Shown here: positions 36,008-44,912 of the stretch, piece by piece
Position numbering within the stretch: the stretch's first letter is position 1
Layout: each line of letters begins with the position of its first letter
NCBI GenBank assembly: GCA_028291515.1
Contig: JAQGHU010000106.1
Span: forward strand, 1 to 64,000
Direction of reading: 5' to 3'
DNA: 64,000 nt
Source: Schlesneria sp.
GTDB lineage: Bacteria > Planctomycetota > Planctomycetia > Planctomycetales > Planctomycetaceae
The notes under the pieces: generated by a model
What the model was told of the DNA's origin: nothing
Database searches by the model: none
What the model saw: only the letters and a program-made list of their open reading frames with translations
Made by a program: the position numbers and the translations under genes

Positions 36008-36934
36008 TTAAGCCGGTTGTCGCAGTCGATGCAGCGGATTGTGTGCGTCGGCCACCGACCGGCAGATGGCATGGTTAACATTGTGGCCCGACCGATAAGC
36101 ACGGAAATGACCGTGGATGTCGCAGCCCAGCAAGGCGAAGTCGCCGATGCAGTCCAGGATCTTGTGTCGCACGCACTCGTCGGGTGCCCGCAGTTCGTTG
36201 CCAATGACACCAGTCGGTCCAAAGACCAGCAGGTCGGCGGGCGTGACCCGTGATCCGTATCCCTGCGACTTGAGCGCGGCGATTTCCGTTTCGAGAACGA
36301 ACGTTCTGGCAAATGCCAATGACGTAACGAACGCCTCGGGCGAGAATTCGAACGTCAGCAGTTGAGGTTTGATCGGTGAACGCGGACCATAGTCCAGTTC
36401 ATAGCTGATCACGAGCGTCCGGCGAAAGATGTGGCCTGCCGAGATTTCGCTGCGATCATCGTCGCCGCGAGCCAGACAAGCTTCATGCACGACCAGGACA
36501 TCTCGAAAAGCCGATTGCTCGATAATTCCAGCGTCCAGCAATGCTTGAACGAATCCCAGGCTGGACCCATCGGCACCCGGACATTCGGTCGCATTGACCT
36601 GCACCAGGCAGTTATCGATTTGCAGGCCAGCCATCGCGGCCATCACGTGTTCAATCAATTCAACGGTCGCGGTGCCATTCGAAATGGCCGTTCGTCGTTG
36701 ACGAGGAACAACATAGTCCAGAGTTGCGGGAATCGGTTCGGTTCCCGGCAGATCGACTCGCTGAAAGCGGAGTCCGGTATTTTCGGCGGCAGGCAGGAAG
36801 CGGAGTGTCACGTCGGCACCGGTTAGAAAACCGAAGCCATGAAACTCGGCCGGACGCGCGATGGTTCGTTGACGTCGCGGTTGCAAGGGCCCCTCCCCTG
36901 TGTCGCCAGAAGACTTTTGTTTCACGCGAAACAA
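36008..36934 (-). CDS. lpxC: UDP-3-O-acyl-N-acetylglucosamine deacetylase
   Basis: Zinc-dependent deacetylase that commits the pathway to lipid A. Its 308 residues carry the metal ligands in TVELIEHVMAAM and CVRHKILDCIGDFALLG, and the catalytic His near the end in AYRSGHNVNHA. ECPGADGSS corresponds to the EVPVMDGSA segment of E. coli LpxC. The gene is transcribed between ompH and lpxA, a standard lipid A arrangement. It confirms that this planctomycete can make lipid A. Confidence 0.96.
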   Translation of the reverse strand: MFRVKQKSSGDTGEGPLQPRRQRTIARPAEFHGFGFLTGADVTLRFLPAAENTGLRFQRVDLPGTEPIPATLDYVVPRQRRTAISNGTATVELIEHVMAAMAGLQIDNCLVQVNATECPGADGSSLGFVQALLDAGIIEQSAFRDVLVVHEACLARGDDDRSEISAGHIFRRTLVISYELDYGPRSPIKPQLLTFEFSPEAFVTSLAFARTFVLETEIAALKSQGYGSRVTPADLLVFGPTGVIGNELRAPDECVRHKILDCIGDFALLGCDIHGHFRAYRSGHNVNHAICRSVADAHNPLHRLRQPA

Positions 36935-37008
36935 CAGCGGAACATGCAGCCGACCCCGGTCAAAGGAACCGGGGTCGGTGATTGTAGATTCAGCCGACCA
37001 GCTTTGAA

Positions 37009-37680
37009 CTAGTTCTTATTGGCTGGGTTGCCACCGACCCGAGGAGTTGTCTTCCCAGGGGCAGCTGGAGTCGCTGGCGTGTAGCGGCGGTTCAAGTAAT
37101 CCAGCACCGAGACGGTGATATCATCTTCACCACGGTGATAGACAACCTGACGGTTCATGCCTTGCAGCAGGTTCTGTGGGTTTTCGGTGTCCAGTTCTTC
37201 GCGGTTGAAGCGAATGACCAGGGTGTACTTGTAGAAGTCAGCGTACTTCTTTACGGCTTCCGAAGTTTCGTTGTAGACCTGCAAATAGATCTGCGATTCT
37301 TTCTTCAGGAACTCGCGAGAAGCAGTGCGGCGGAATCCTTCGAATTCAGCAGCCTTCTTGACGATTTCCTGTTCGGCCTTGGAGTACTCTTTGCTCCCTT
37401 CGGTCACGCCCTTCATGTTGGCCTGCATCTGCTGCAGTTCACCCTGCATGGCCTTGGCCTGTTCTTCGCTGGCGCTGATCTCTTGCTTGAGATCCTCACG
37501 CAGCACTTCGAACTTCTTGTAGTTCTTGAAGACATGCGCCATGTCGATCAGACCTACCTTGTGAGGTGCAGTCGATTGAGCAGCCGGTGCTTTTTCACCT
37601 TGGCTCCACGCATTGTTGGTCAGAGTCAGAACGCCTGCGAGCAGGACGACAGCGGATGCCCAAGTAATGGCTCTCTTCAC
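37009..37680 (-). CDS. OmpH/Skp family periplasmic chaperone
   Basis: About 223 residues: a signal peptide (VKRAITWASAVVLLAGVLTL), then a long coiled coil (about 55-150), and a C-terminal region ending in an Asn/Pro-rich tail. Skp-like proteins hold unfolded outer-membrane proteins in the periplasm. The start is the GTG at 37680, preceded by an AAGGAG site; an ATG at 37818 would push the signal peptide 46 residues inward and is rejected. It is the first gene of the lipid A set. Confidence 0.86.
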   Translation of the reverse strand: MKRAITWASAVVLLAGVLTLTNNAWSQGEKAPAAQSTAPHKVGLIDMAHVFKNYKKFEVLREDLKQEISASEEQAKAMQGELQQMQANMKGVTEGSKEYSKAEQEIVKKAAEFEGFRRTASREFLKKESQIYLQVYNETSEAVKKYADFYKYTLVIRFNREELDTENPQNLLQGMNRQVVYHRGEDDITVSVLDYLNRRYTPATPAAPGKTTPRVGGNPANKN

Positions 37681-38161
37681 GGCGATTGCACTCCTTTGCG
37701 TGGCCGGTGGAACAAAACTTCTGCTTATTTCAGTGCGGGTGGACAACACTTCTTTGCGATCCAACCCACATTCACTCACCGCATCGGAAAAGCGGCAGGA
37801 CTCGGGTATTTTGCACACGTGGAAAATCTCGTCAAGATGAAGCCTGTGGCCAATCGGCAGCTAAACCCGAAATCTCAAAAATCACGGCTAAGATCGGCAA
37901 ATTCTGCGGCAACGGCCGACCAGATGACGGAATTTATCGTGAAATTAAGGCGAGCAGGCCGATTCCTCACACGGTTTTGATGCATTATGACCTCACCGCC
38001 TGTCGATCCAGCGGACAAAAGACGTCCATCATCTCCATAACGTCAGTCTCCCGCGGTGAATGGCAAACATGGAATCGCTGGGCGAGTTAGGCTATAGTCT
38101 CCTGCGGCATTCCTATCTTTGTTTGCCTCATATCGTTGCTGAACTGTTTGGAGAGCTTGCC
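37681..38161. other. Divergent intergenic region, ompH / STAS gene
   Basis: About 480 bases between divergent genes, so it holds both promoters. No gene, RNA or strong motif was recognised. Confidence 0.4.
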
Positions 38162-38542
38162 GTGAGCGATAGCATCCATGATGACCCGCCGGTCTCTGAT
38201 TTCCGGTTGGGGGATCTACCCGAAGATCCGGCAGTGCTGAAAATCTACCAGACAGGTGAACTGACAGTCGTCGGGTTTGGCGGGCGTGATGTCCCGGACG
38301 AAGTCTGCATCGCGGCCTACCGTGCTCAGTTGCTCGACTTGATTGCCGAACATCACTGCAAAGTTCTGGCGTTTGACCTGACTGGCGTTCAATTGGTTCC
38401 CAGCGGCATGCTGGGAGTGCTGACCTCGATCCGACAGCGGGTCGACCGCCTGGAAATCTATAATCCTTCGCCCGATGTGAAAGACGTGTTGACGCTCACG
38501 AAACTAGACCGCCTCTTCGACATTAAAGAAGTCACCGTCTAA
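38162..38542 (+). CDS. STAS domain protein (anti-sigma factor antagonist-like)
   Basis: About 126 residues forming one STAS domain, with VLAFDLTGVQLVPSGMLGVLTSI where the phosphorylatable Ser/Thr and following helix of SpoIIAA-like proteins lie. The GTG at 38162 has a GGAGAG site upstream; an ATG at 38060 would add an unrelated N terminus. The next gene, 46 bases downstream, encodes a Ser/Thr kinase. The pair suggests a partner-switch, where the kinase would control binding of the STAS protein, but no anti-sigma factor is encoded nearby. Confidence 0.82.
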   Translation: MSDSIHDDPPVSDFRLGDLPEDPAVLKIYQTGELTVVGFGGRDVPDEVCIAAYRAQLLDLIAEHHCKVLAFDLTGVQLVPSGMLGVLTSIRQRVDRLEIYNPSPDVKDVLTLTKLDRLFDIKEVTV

Positions 38543-38588
38543 GCGTTTCTGACTATTACATTCTTCCTGCCGATGCATCTGACTCCCG

Positions 38589-40070
38589 ATGTCTTTTTCC
38601 ACTTTGCCCCAATTTCAGTCGTTCCTGCTTCAAAACAAGCTCATCGAAGCAGCACAACTGGAAGATTGTCTGATCGCCATCCAAGGGCAGATGCCCAGCA
38701 TCGATACGTTGATTGGCGAGTTCGAACGCCGACATCTGCTGACTCCGTATCAGATCACCAAGCTCAGAAAGCGTGATTCGGAAGGCTTGCGACTGGGCCC
38801 CTATAAGCTGCTCTACCGCAATGCGTCCGGCAGTTTTGCTCGTGTCTTCCGGGGATGCTCGGTCGAAGACGGCGCCATGGTCGGCATCAAGATGTTGCGC
38901 CAACGCTGGGCCGAAAACCCGCACACGGTCAATCTGTTCCGCCGGGAAGGGGAATTAGGAAAACGGCTGAAGCACAAGAACATCGTGCCCATCTACGAAG
39001 TGGGCAGCGACGGCAATCAGCACTACATCACAATGGAATTCGTCGAAGGGGGCAATTTTCGCGAACTGCTGAAGATTCGCAAGAAGTTCTCGTCCGACGA
39101 AGCGATGCGATATTTGCTGGACATCGCCGAAGGTCTCGAATACGCCCTGAAACTGGGGCTGACACATCGCGACATGAAGCTGACCAACGTTTTGCTCAGT
39201 GCCCAGGGGGTCGCCAAACTAGTCGACTTTGGCCTGGCCGGACAAGACGCGGGATCATCGGGGGACCCCGAAGAAGTCGATCGCGCCGTCGAGTACGCCA
39301 CACTCGAACGCAGCACAAATGCCCCCGACAACGATCCCCGCAGCGATTTGTACTTCCTGGGTGCCCTGGTCTATGAATTGTTGACCGGCGTCCCACCTTA
39401 CCTGCCCACAAAGAACATCGCCGAGCGAAAGCAGGCGACGCGATATCGCCACATCCGTCCAATCCGACAGGTCGATCCGACATTGCCGCCGGCGGTCGTT
39501 GCTGTCATCGACCGACTGATGGAAATTCATCCTCAATCGCGCTACCAGACTCCGACCGAATTGATCGAGGATCTCCGCCCTATCGTCGGTGATCGGTCCG
39601 CCACGCCCGAACGAAGTGCGGGTCCAGAGCGGGCTGCCGAGGCTCCCGCCGCTCCGGTCGTGCGAGCCCCCTCTGTCCCGACCGTCTTGTGCGTCGAAAA
39701 CCGCCTGAAACAGCAGGATTCCCTGCGCGAATACTTCACGAAACACGGCTATCGTGTGCTGTTACTGAGGGACGTTGATCGGGCCATTAAGCGCGTCGAA
39801 ACTGAACCGCCCACCGGCATTCTGCTCATGGCGGATTCGTTGGGCGAAGATGAAGATGCCCTCAGTGCCTACAAACGAGCGATCACCTGCTGCAGGAAAT
39901 CAGGAACGGCACTGGTCGTGGTCCTCGCGAAAAAACATCGCGACATCAAATCGCAATTCGTCGACACTCCCGAGTGCCGCGTCCTGGCCGAACACCCGGT
40001 GACATTACGCAACATCCGCGTTGCGTTAGAAGAACTGCGGCCTAAGGCTTCCAAGGCTGAGACAGAGTAG
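38589..40070 (+). CDS. Serine/threonine protein kinase with C-terminal receiver-like domain
   Basis: 493 residues. An N-terminal helical segment (1-65) of the type found in planctomycete kinases precedes a Hanks-type kinase (about 68-330): a glycine loop GSFARVFRG, Lys101 in VGIKML, catalytic loop HRDMKLTNVLL with HRD at 193-195, and DFG at 213-215. A Pro/Ala-rich linker leads to a receiver-like domain (about 370-485) whose acidic pocket (CVEN) and phospho-Asp strand (GILLMADSLG) are atypical. No membrane helix is evident, so it is probably cytoplasmic. It follows a STAS gene. Confidence 0.9.
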   Translation: MSFSTLPQFQSFLLQNKLIEAAQLEDCLIAIQGQMPSIDTLIGEFERRHLLTPYQITKLRKRDSEGLRLGPYKLLYRNASGSFARVFRGCSVEDGAMVGIKMLRQRWAENPHTVNLFRREGELGKRLKHKNIVPIYEVGSDGNQHYITMEFVEGGNFRELLKIRKKFSSDEAMRYLLDIAEGLEYALKLGLTHRDMKLTNVLLSAQGVAKLVDFGLAGQDAGSSGDPEEVDRAVEYATLERSTNAPDNDPRSDLYFLGALVYELLTGVPPYLPTKNIAERKQATRYRHIRPIRQVDPTLPPAVVAVIDRLMEIHPQSRYQTPTELIEDLRPIVGDRSATPERSAGPERAAEAPAAPVVRAPSVPTVLCVENRLKQQDSLREYFTKHGYRVLLLRDVDRAIKRVETEPPTGILLMADSLGEDEDALSAYKRAITCCRKSGTALVVVLAKKHRDIKSQFVDTPECRVLAEHPVTLRNIRVALEELRPKASKAETE

Positions 40071-40089
40071 ACGTCCTTAGTGATCGATC

Positions 40090-40776
40090 ATGTCGCTACG
40101 ACCAACCGTGCTAACGCGAGATCAAGTGCGTGAGGTCGATCGCCGCGCGATCAATGACTATGGACTGATCGGTCTCGTTCTGATGGAGAATGCCGGTCGC
40201 AACGCGGCCGCATTACTGCTGCAGCTTGGAATCAGCGGTTCTGTCGTGATCTGCTGCGGCAAAGGAAACAACGCGGGCGACGGATTCGTGATCGCCCGCC
40301 ATCTCGAAAACGCCGGCATCGATGTGACGGTCCTACTGGCGGTCCCCTCAACTGGTCTGGCTGGCGATGCCGCCGTGAACTTCCACATCCTGCAGCGAGC
40401 GGGAACGCGCATAGTCGAGCCTCCCGCAGACGGCTTGAACTCGCTCTGGTCGTCGGAAATGGCCGGGGCTGATTGGATCGTCGACGCGCTACTGGGAACG
40501 GGCACGCAAGGATCCCTGCGCGAGCCGTACCTCGCAGCGATCGCCCTGATCAACGCCAGTGGACGAAAAGTCTTCGCCGTTGATCTTCCATCCGGAATGG
40601 ACTGCGACACCGGACAACCGCTGGGTGACTGTATTCGAGCCCAGCACACAGCCACATTTGTCGCACTCAAACCCGGCTTCAACATCCCGCCCGCAGCGAA
40701 CTTCACCGGGCAAGTCCACGTCATCGACATCGGAGTCCCACGACGATTGCTCGACGAACTTGAAGCCGGAGATTGA
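40090..40776 (+). CDS. nnrE: NAD(P)H-hydrate epimerase
   Basis: Repairs damaged NAD(P)H by interconverting the R and S hydrates. The 228 residues form only the YjeF N-terminal domain; the dehydratase half found fused in many bacteria is absent. Visible landmarks are RAINDYGLIGLVLMENAGRNAA, CGKGNNAGDGFVIARHL and VDLPSGMDCDTGQP. It starts 19 bases after the kinase gene and converges with bcp. Confidence 0.93.
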   Translation: MSLRPTVLTRDQVREVDRRAINDYGLIGLVLMENAGRNAAALLLQLGISGSVVICCGKGNNAGDGFVIARHLENAGIDVTVLLAVPSTGLAGDAAVNFHILQRAGTRIVEPPADGLNSLWSSEMAGADWIVDALLGTGTQGSLREPYLAAIALINASGRKVFAVDLPSGMDCDTGQPLGDCIRAQHTATFVALKPGFNIPPAANFTGQVHVIDIGVPRRLLDELEAGD

Positions 40777-40781
40777 TCCGT

Positions 40782-41264
40782 TCACTCCAGTTCCGCCAGT
40801 TTCGCGGCGACTTCGTCGACGTGGCCTTCCACTTTCACCTTCGGCCAGACAGCCGCAATCTTTCCCGATTTGTCGATCAGAAACGTCGCTCGCTGGATCC
40901 CCATCGACTTCTTGCCGTACATATTCTTCTCGACCCAGACGCCGTACTTCTCGGCCACTTCGTGAGATTCGTCGGCGAGCAGCGGGAACGGCAGTGAGAA
41001 CTTCGTGGCAAATTTCTGGTGCGATGCCACCGTGTCCGTGCTAACTCCCAGCACGACCGTCTCCGCCGATTGAAACTGCCCAATCCCGTCCCGGAAGCCA
41101 CAGGCTTCGGTCGTGCAGCCCGGGGTGTCATCGCGGGGGTAAAAATACAGCACGACGTTCTGCTTTCCCTTGAACTGGCTCAACTTAAACCGTCCCTCGG
41201 GGAAGGCCGCCAGATCGAAGGATGGGGCCTTGGTTCCGGCGACAGGCATGGCAGTTTCGGTCAT
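40782..41264 (-). CDS. bcp: Thioredoxin-dependent peroxiredoxin (BCP type)
   Basis: 160 residues. The peroxidatic Cys is in TPGCTTEACGF, with the resolving Cys five residues on, which is the BCP/PrxQ layout. It reduces peroxides using thioredoxin. The ATG at 41264 with a GGAGA site is used instead of one 99 bases upstream, because the first residues (MTETAMPVAGTKAPSF) lead straight into the fold. Confidence 0.94.
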   Translation of the reverse strand: MTETAMPVAGTKAPSFDLAAFPEGRFKLSQFKGKQNVVLYFYPRDDTPGCTTEACGFRDGIGQFQSAETVVLGVSTDTVASHQKFATKFSLPFPLLADESHEVAEKYGVWVEKNMYGKKSMGIQRATFLIDKSGKIAAVWPKVKVEGHVDEVAAKLAELE

Positions 41265-41573
41265 TTTGGCTCTCCAGAGAAAGGGGACAATGGGATCATC
41301 GATCAATCCTCGTCTCGATACCAACGTCGCCGGGGCTTTTAGCGTAAATCTTAGGCAGGCCAAATTATAGAAACAGCAGATTCCAGCGCCGCCTGAGGGA
41401 GTGGCAGTTTATTGTCCGTCACAAAGCATTTATCCGTCAATGGTTGTGGCGACAATTTGCGGCAGTGATTTGATGGGCTTGACCGGAGCGTCCTACGAAT
41501 CCCATAATTTCACGTTCCCGCCCCCTCGGCCGCTCGATATCCAGCATTCCCGCCTCTCTGAAAGTCCTCGCCG
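41265..41573. other. Divergent intergenic region, bcp / DksA-like gene
   Basis: About 310 bases between divergently transcribed genes. Nothing recognisable beyond the expected promoters. Confidence 0.35.
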
Positions 41574-41966
41574 ATGCTGAAAAAAACTGAGTTGGAAGAG
41601 TTCAAGCGACTGCTGCTGGTCATCCGTGCCAGAATGCGCGGGGATGTCAAGCAAATGACCGATGAGGCGTTGGATCGGAACGAGAACGGTTCGGAATCCA
41701 AGTCGCCGACTCATCTTGCGGAATTGGGTACCGAAACTTACGAACAAGACTTCGCCTTGCGTCGAGTCGAAAACGAACAGGAAGTCCTGGACGAGATCGA
41801 AGAGGCCTTGGGACGAGTCGAAAACGAATCCTACGGCATTTGTTCCGCCTGCCAGGAAGCGGGTCGATCAGTGTCGAAGTCACTTATCCCCAAGGCGCGG
41901 CTGCGGGTGATCCCCTACGCTAGGAATTGCGTCGAATGCGAACGGAAGCGCGAAGAGAGCCTGTAG
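41574..41966 (+). CDS. TraR/DksA-type zinc-finger protein
   Basis: 130 residues with a helical N terminus, an acidic middle and a C4 zinc finger at the C terminus (YGICSACQ ... NCVECERKRE), as in DksA/TraR proteins that bind RNA polymerase through its secondary channel. The linker between the two Cys pairs contains RLRVIPYARNC, a recognisable DksA feature. It overlaps the lspA reading frame by 40 bases if the earliest lspA start is used, so the two genes are closely coupled. Confidence 0.86.
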   Translation: MLKKTELEEFKRLLLVIRARMRGDVKQMTDEALDRNENGSESKSPTHLAELGTETYEQDFALRRVENEQEVLDEIEEALGRVENESYGICSACQEAGRSVSKSLIPKARLRVIPYARNCVECERKREESL

Positions 41967-42619
41967 TAACGGCGGATCTCGATTTAGCTCGACAGGTTGA
42001 CGCCGTGTCTTCAACAGCCGCCGGTGCCAAGGTGTCGACACAGCCCTCGACCGTGCAGCAGCCACGTCTGATCCGGCTGCTGGTCGTCGGCGCGATCGCC
42101 GTGCTGGGATTGGTCTGGGATCTCTGGACCAAGCAGCAGGTCTTCGCACAGCTTGGCCCTCAGGGAACATATCCCGTCTGGCGAGGCCAGATTCTGGGCA
42201 TGTCGATCCGGTTCCAGTTGGAAACCACGTTTAATCACGGTGCCTTGTGGGGCATGGGCCAGGGCAAAAGCTGGCTGTTCGCATCGCTCAGTGTTGTCGC
42301 TTTAGGAGCGATCGCCTATTTCTTGTGGACTCGACAGGCCGTTGCCTCGCGCTGGCTGACCGCTATTACCGGCCTGCTTCTCGCTGGAACTCTCGGCAAT
42401 CTCTATGACCGCCTGGGTCTGCATGGCTGGCAGAACGACAAGCATCAGACCGTCTATGCGGTCCGCGACTTCCTGGACTTCTACTTCTTCAACGACAGCT
42501 TCCACTGGGCGACGTTTAACTTCGCCGACACCTATCTGGTCGTAGGAGCCTGCATGCTGGCCCTGCATTCATTCTGGGTCGGCGACCCGGACGCAAAGCC
42601 AGTCGCTGAGCAATCTTGA
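41927..42619 (+). CDS. lspA: Prolipoprotein signal peptidase (signal peptidase II)
   Basis: Inner-membrane aspartic peptidase that removes signal peptides from lipoproteins. Four hydrophobic helices are visible, and the two catalytic aspartates are in GNLYDRLGL and FNFADTYLVVG. At up to 230 residues it is longer than usual (about 160). The start is uncertain: the ATG at 41927 overlaps the previous gene by 40 bases and gives an Arg-rich N terminus, whereas an in-frame GTG at 42005 would remove most of that. The 3' end is firm. Confidence 0.9.
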   Translation: MRRMRTEARREPVVTADLDLARQVDAVSSTAAGAKVSTQPSTVQQPRLIRLLVVGAIAVLGLVWDLWTKQQVFAQLGPQGTYPVWRGQILGMSIRFQLETTFNHGALWGMGQGKSWLFASLSVVALGAIAYFLWTRQAVASRWLTAITGLLLAGTLGNLYDRLGLHGWQNDKHQTVYAVRDFLDFYFFNDSFHWATFNFADTYLVVGACMLALHSFWVGDPDAKPVAEQS

Positions 42620-42629
42620 ACGTAACTTC

Positions 42630-42675
42630 CGTCATTCCCGCGCAGGCGGGAATCCAGCGAGTCGTCAAGACGGTG
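42630..42675. repeat. Single REP copy with conserved flank
   Basis: A 28-base REP unit (42630-42657) identical to the one at 30373, plus about 18 bases of shared flank with one mismatch. No inverted partner follows, so this is half of a pair. It lies between the convergent lspA and FAD oxidoreductase genes. Confidence 0.8.
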
Positions 42676-42704
42676 CCGATGTGCGAAGGGGAATAGGGTC
42701 TGGC

Positions 42705-43937
42705 CTAAGCCGCGCGGCGGACGGGCACGAACGAAGCCTCAGGCAACGCCCACCACACACGGTCCGACTCTTCCCATGGCAGCGATGCCACTTCCGGCCG
42801 AGGCCAACTGGCAAGTGGCGTCGAATCGAACTCCGCTGACACATAGGGCGAACTCGCTCGGCTGGCAATCTCCTGTGACAGGATCGGAGCCAGAACTAGC
42901 TTTGTCGGCCAGCCCGTCGTGACATTCCCCGCGCACAAGACTTGAATCGTATCGGGACGTGAACCGTTACCGGTCGCGCCTTCGGCTCGATCGACTCGAT
43001 AGGTCGACCATTCGACATCGGCCAGATCCAGGTTCGGCAACACGTCGGCCAACTCAGCCCGTGCCCGCTCAGCCAGAGCCAGTGGTTCCAGCTTGACCCC
43101 ATCTTCGGCCAACTGGCCGCCAATCTGATAGACGGTCCGGCCTTCGTCATCAACGTCCGAAGTGATTGTGACTCGAGTCTTCGCGCCGTCGACACAGTGC
43201 CCATTCAGTACCGGAAGAGTCCCGCGAGCGAGCACCATATGCAACGAACGGCGTTGCATCACAGCTCCACTCAGTCCCACCATTTCACGTAGCTTCGCGT
43301 TGCCGGCTCCAGCCGTGAAAATCACCTGTCGCGGCTGTAGTTCCAACTTGCTGCCATCCACAGGCGAGGTCAAGCGAATGGACTCCACTTCGCCAGGACT
43401 TCCCAGTTTGAATTTCAGTCCCGACTTAGCGTCAATTTTCAAAATGCGATCGCGATACTGATTCGCGAGATCCGCCATGAAACTGGCTGGACAGATTACT
43501 TGTTCTGGCAACTTGGCGACCGTGCCAAAGACATCGGCCAGCGCCGCGGGCCGTTCACTGTTTTCGATCGATTCCGACTTCACCTGCAGCCCGATCCGAG
43601 CCCCCAGCATGCCGACTCGTGAACTGAACGAGTCCGTTTGCCAGAGGTAACAGCAGTCCGATCGCAGTCGAGTCCGAGTCAGATTAGGTGTGGTATGACC
43701 TAATAGCGCATCACGCCACAGGGCAGGCATCTCGCGAATACTAATGGCAGAACGCGTCAGCAGCCCGCTCAGCGAGTACTTCATGCCGCCATGAATAATG
43801 CCTTGGGAAGCAATCGTCTGGCCGGCACCCAGCGCTCCGGCCTCCAGCAGCACGACGTGGTGTCCATCGCGTGACAGGCGATCCAACAACCACAAACCGG
43901 CGGCCCCGCCCCCAAAAATCACCGAATCCAACCGCAT
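42705..43937 (-). CDS. FAD-dependent oxidoreductase (GlpA/DAO type)
   Basis: 410 residues. The FAD-binding start MRLDSVIFGGGAAGLWLLDRL is followed by HHVVLLEAGALGAGQTIASQG, typical of the D-amino-acid oxidase/glycerol-3-phosphate dehydrogenase group. The start at 43937 has a GGGAG site; the frame runs 90 bases further but without coding character. The substrate cannot be inferred: glycerol-3-phosphate, an amino acid or a sarcosine-like compound are all possible. The protein ends in PVRRAA. Confidence 0.83.
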   Translation of the reverse strand: MRLDSVIFGGGAAGLWLLDRLSRDGHHVVLLEAGALGAGQTIASQGIIHGGMKYSLSGLLTRSAISIREMPALWRDALLGHTTPNLTRTRLRSDCCYLWQTDSFSSRVGMLGARIGLQVKSESIENSERPAALADVFGTVAKLPEQVICPASFMADLANQYRDRILKIDAKSGLKFKLGSPGEVESIRLTSPVDGSKLELQPRQVIFTAGAGNAKLREMVGLSGAVMQRRSLHMVLARGTLPVLNGHCVDGAKTRVTITSDVDDEGRTVYQIGGQLAEDGVKLEPLALAERARAELADVLPNLDLADVEWSTYRVDRAEGATGNGSRPDTIQVLCAGNVTTGWPTKLVLAPILSQEIASRASSPYVSAEFDSTPLASWPRPEVASLPWEESDRVWWALPEASFVPVRRAA

Positions 43938-44459
43938 CGCAAACTCCCGTCGAACGTCCGAGTGGCCGACGTTCCCTGAACCTTGGAGGTCCAACCGCGT
44001 CGCCCGGCATCGCCTCCTCATCCCCAAGGGGGTGGCGTTTGTATTGAAATTTGCCTCATGCGCATAGACGAACCATCAGAACATGGCATCTCTTTGGTCA
44101 TATCGGCGGCGGCAAAAGACGTACGCCGGTCCGCTGGATGCTTCTGAGGGCAAAGATCTCAAATCGCGAATTGACGACGCGTTGAAATAATCCGGAGCAG
44201 TTCACAGCCGGGATGGTCGGACTATTGCGAATCGCGCCCGCCCAGCATACCGACGCGAGTTCGCATGATCGAGCGATTCGCACTTTCGTAAAGACATCTC
44301 GAACAACTCTTCATGACGGCAATGCTCGCCTGAATCCATGTCTACTGGTTTTGCAGTTGACATCTACTGGATAACCAGTAGCATTTGAGTGGCACCCGCG
44401 GAACCAGCGGGGCTGGACTGGTAAAGAGACGACAGATCCGTGTCGAGAGGCAAAAATCA
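43938..44459. other. Divergent intergenic region with BlaI-type operator
   Basis: About 520 bases between divergent genes. The right end carries the palindrome and promoter at 44342-44384 in front of the blaI-like gene. No other structure was recognised. Confidence 0.5.
44342..44384 (+). promoter_or_regulatory. Promoter with overlapping palindromic operator
   Basis: A perfect inverted repeat CTACTGG-N4-CCAGTAG at 44364-44381, with an extra half-site CTACTGG at 44342-44348. A consensus -35 TTGACA lies at 44357-44362 and a -10-like TAGCAT at 44379-44384, 16 bases apart, so the palindrome fills the spacer and touches both boxes. BlaI/MecI repressors bind such dyads at their own promoters; here the gene downstream is a BlaI relative, so autoregulation is likely. 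Confidence 0.7.
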
Positions 44460-44843
44460 ATGGCGCGACCAGCACAACCGCATCCGACTCCCGGCGAGCT
44501 TGAAGTGCTGCGGATCCTGTGGGATCGCGGACCTGCAACCGTGCGGGAGGTCATGGAGGCACTCCCCAACGAGCGGGCCTATACGTCGGTGATGAGCCTG
44601 CTGAACGTGATGACCGAAAAGAAGCTGGTCACACGCAAACCCGAAGGACGAGCGTTTCGCTATACCGCCAAGACACTGCCCAATCAAACCGAGGGGAAGA
44701 TCCTGGGCAACATTCTCGATCGAGTCTTCGAAGGCTCAGCCAGCGCCCTTGTCGCCCGATTGCTGGAGCAATCCAAACCGTCCGCCGCAGAGCTCGACGA
44801 AATCCGCAAACTGATTGATGACTACAAGCAGAGGGGCGACTGA
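44460..44843 (+). CDS. BlaI/MecI-type transcriptional repressor
   Basis: 127 residues with a winged helix: PTPGELEVLRILWDRGPATVREVMEALP, then TSVMSLLNVMTEKKLVTRKPEGRAFRY, and a helical dimerisation tail ending in LIDDYKQRGD. In the known systems BlaI represses its target until BlaR1 peptidase activity leads to its cleavage. A GAGAGG site precedes the ATG at 44460; the frame begins earlier but would add an unrelated 25 residues. It lies under a palindromic operator and directly before two M56 peptidase genes. Confidence 0.92.
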   Translation: MARPAQPHPTPGELEVLRILWDRGPATVREVMEALPNERAYTSVMSLLNVMTEKKLVTRKPEGRAFRYTAKTLPNQTEGKILGNILDRVFEGSASALVARLLEQSKPSAAELDEIRKLIDDYKQRGD

Positions 44844-44912
44844 ACAAGAAGCGATCTTCCGCGCTGACACAAGAAGTGGCAGCGACGTTCACCAAGTTGT
44901 GAGGGATTACGA

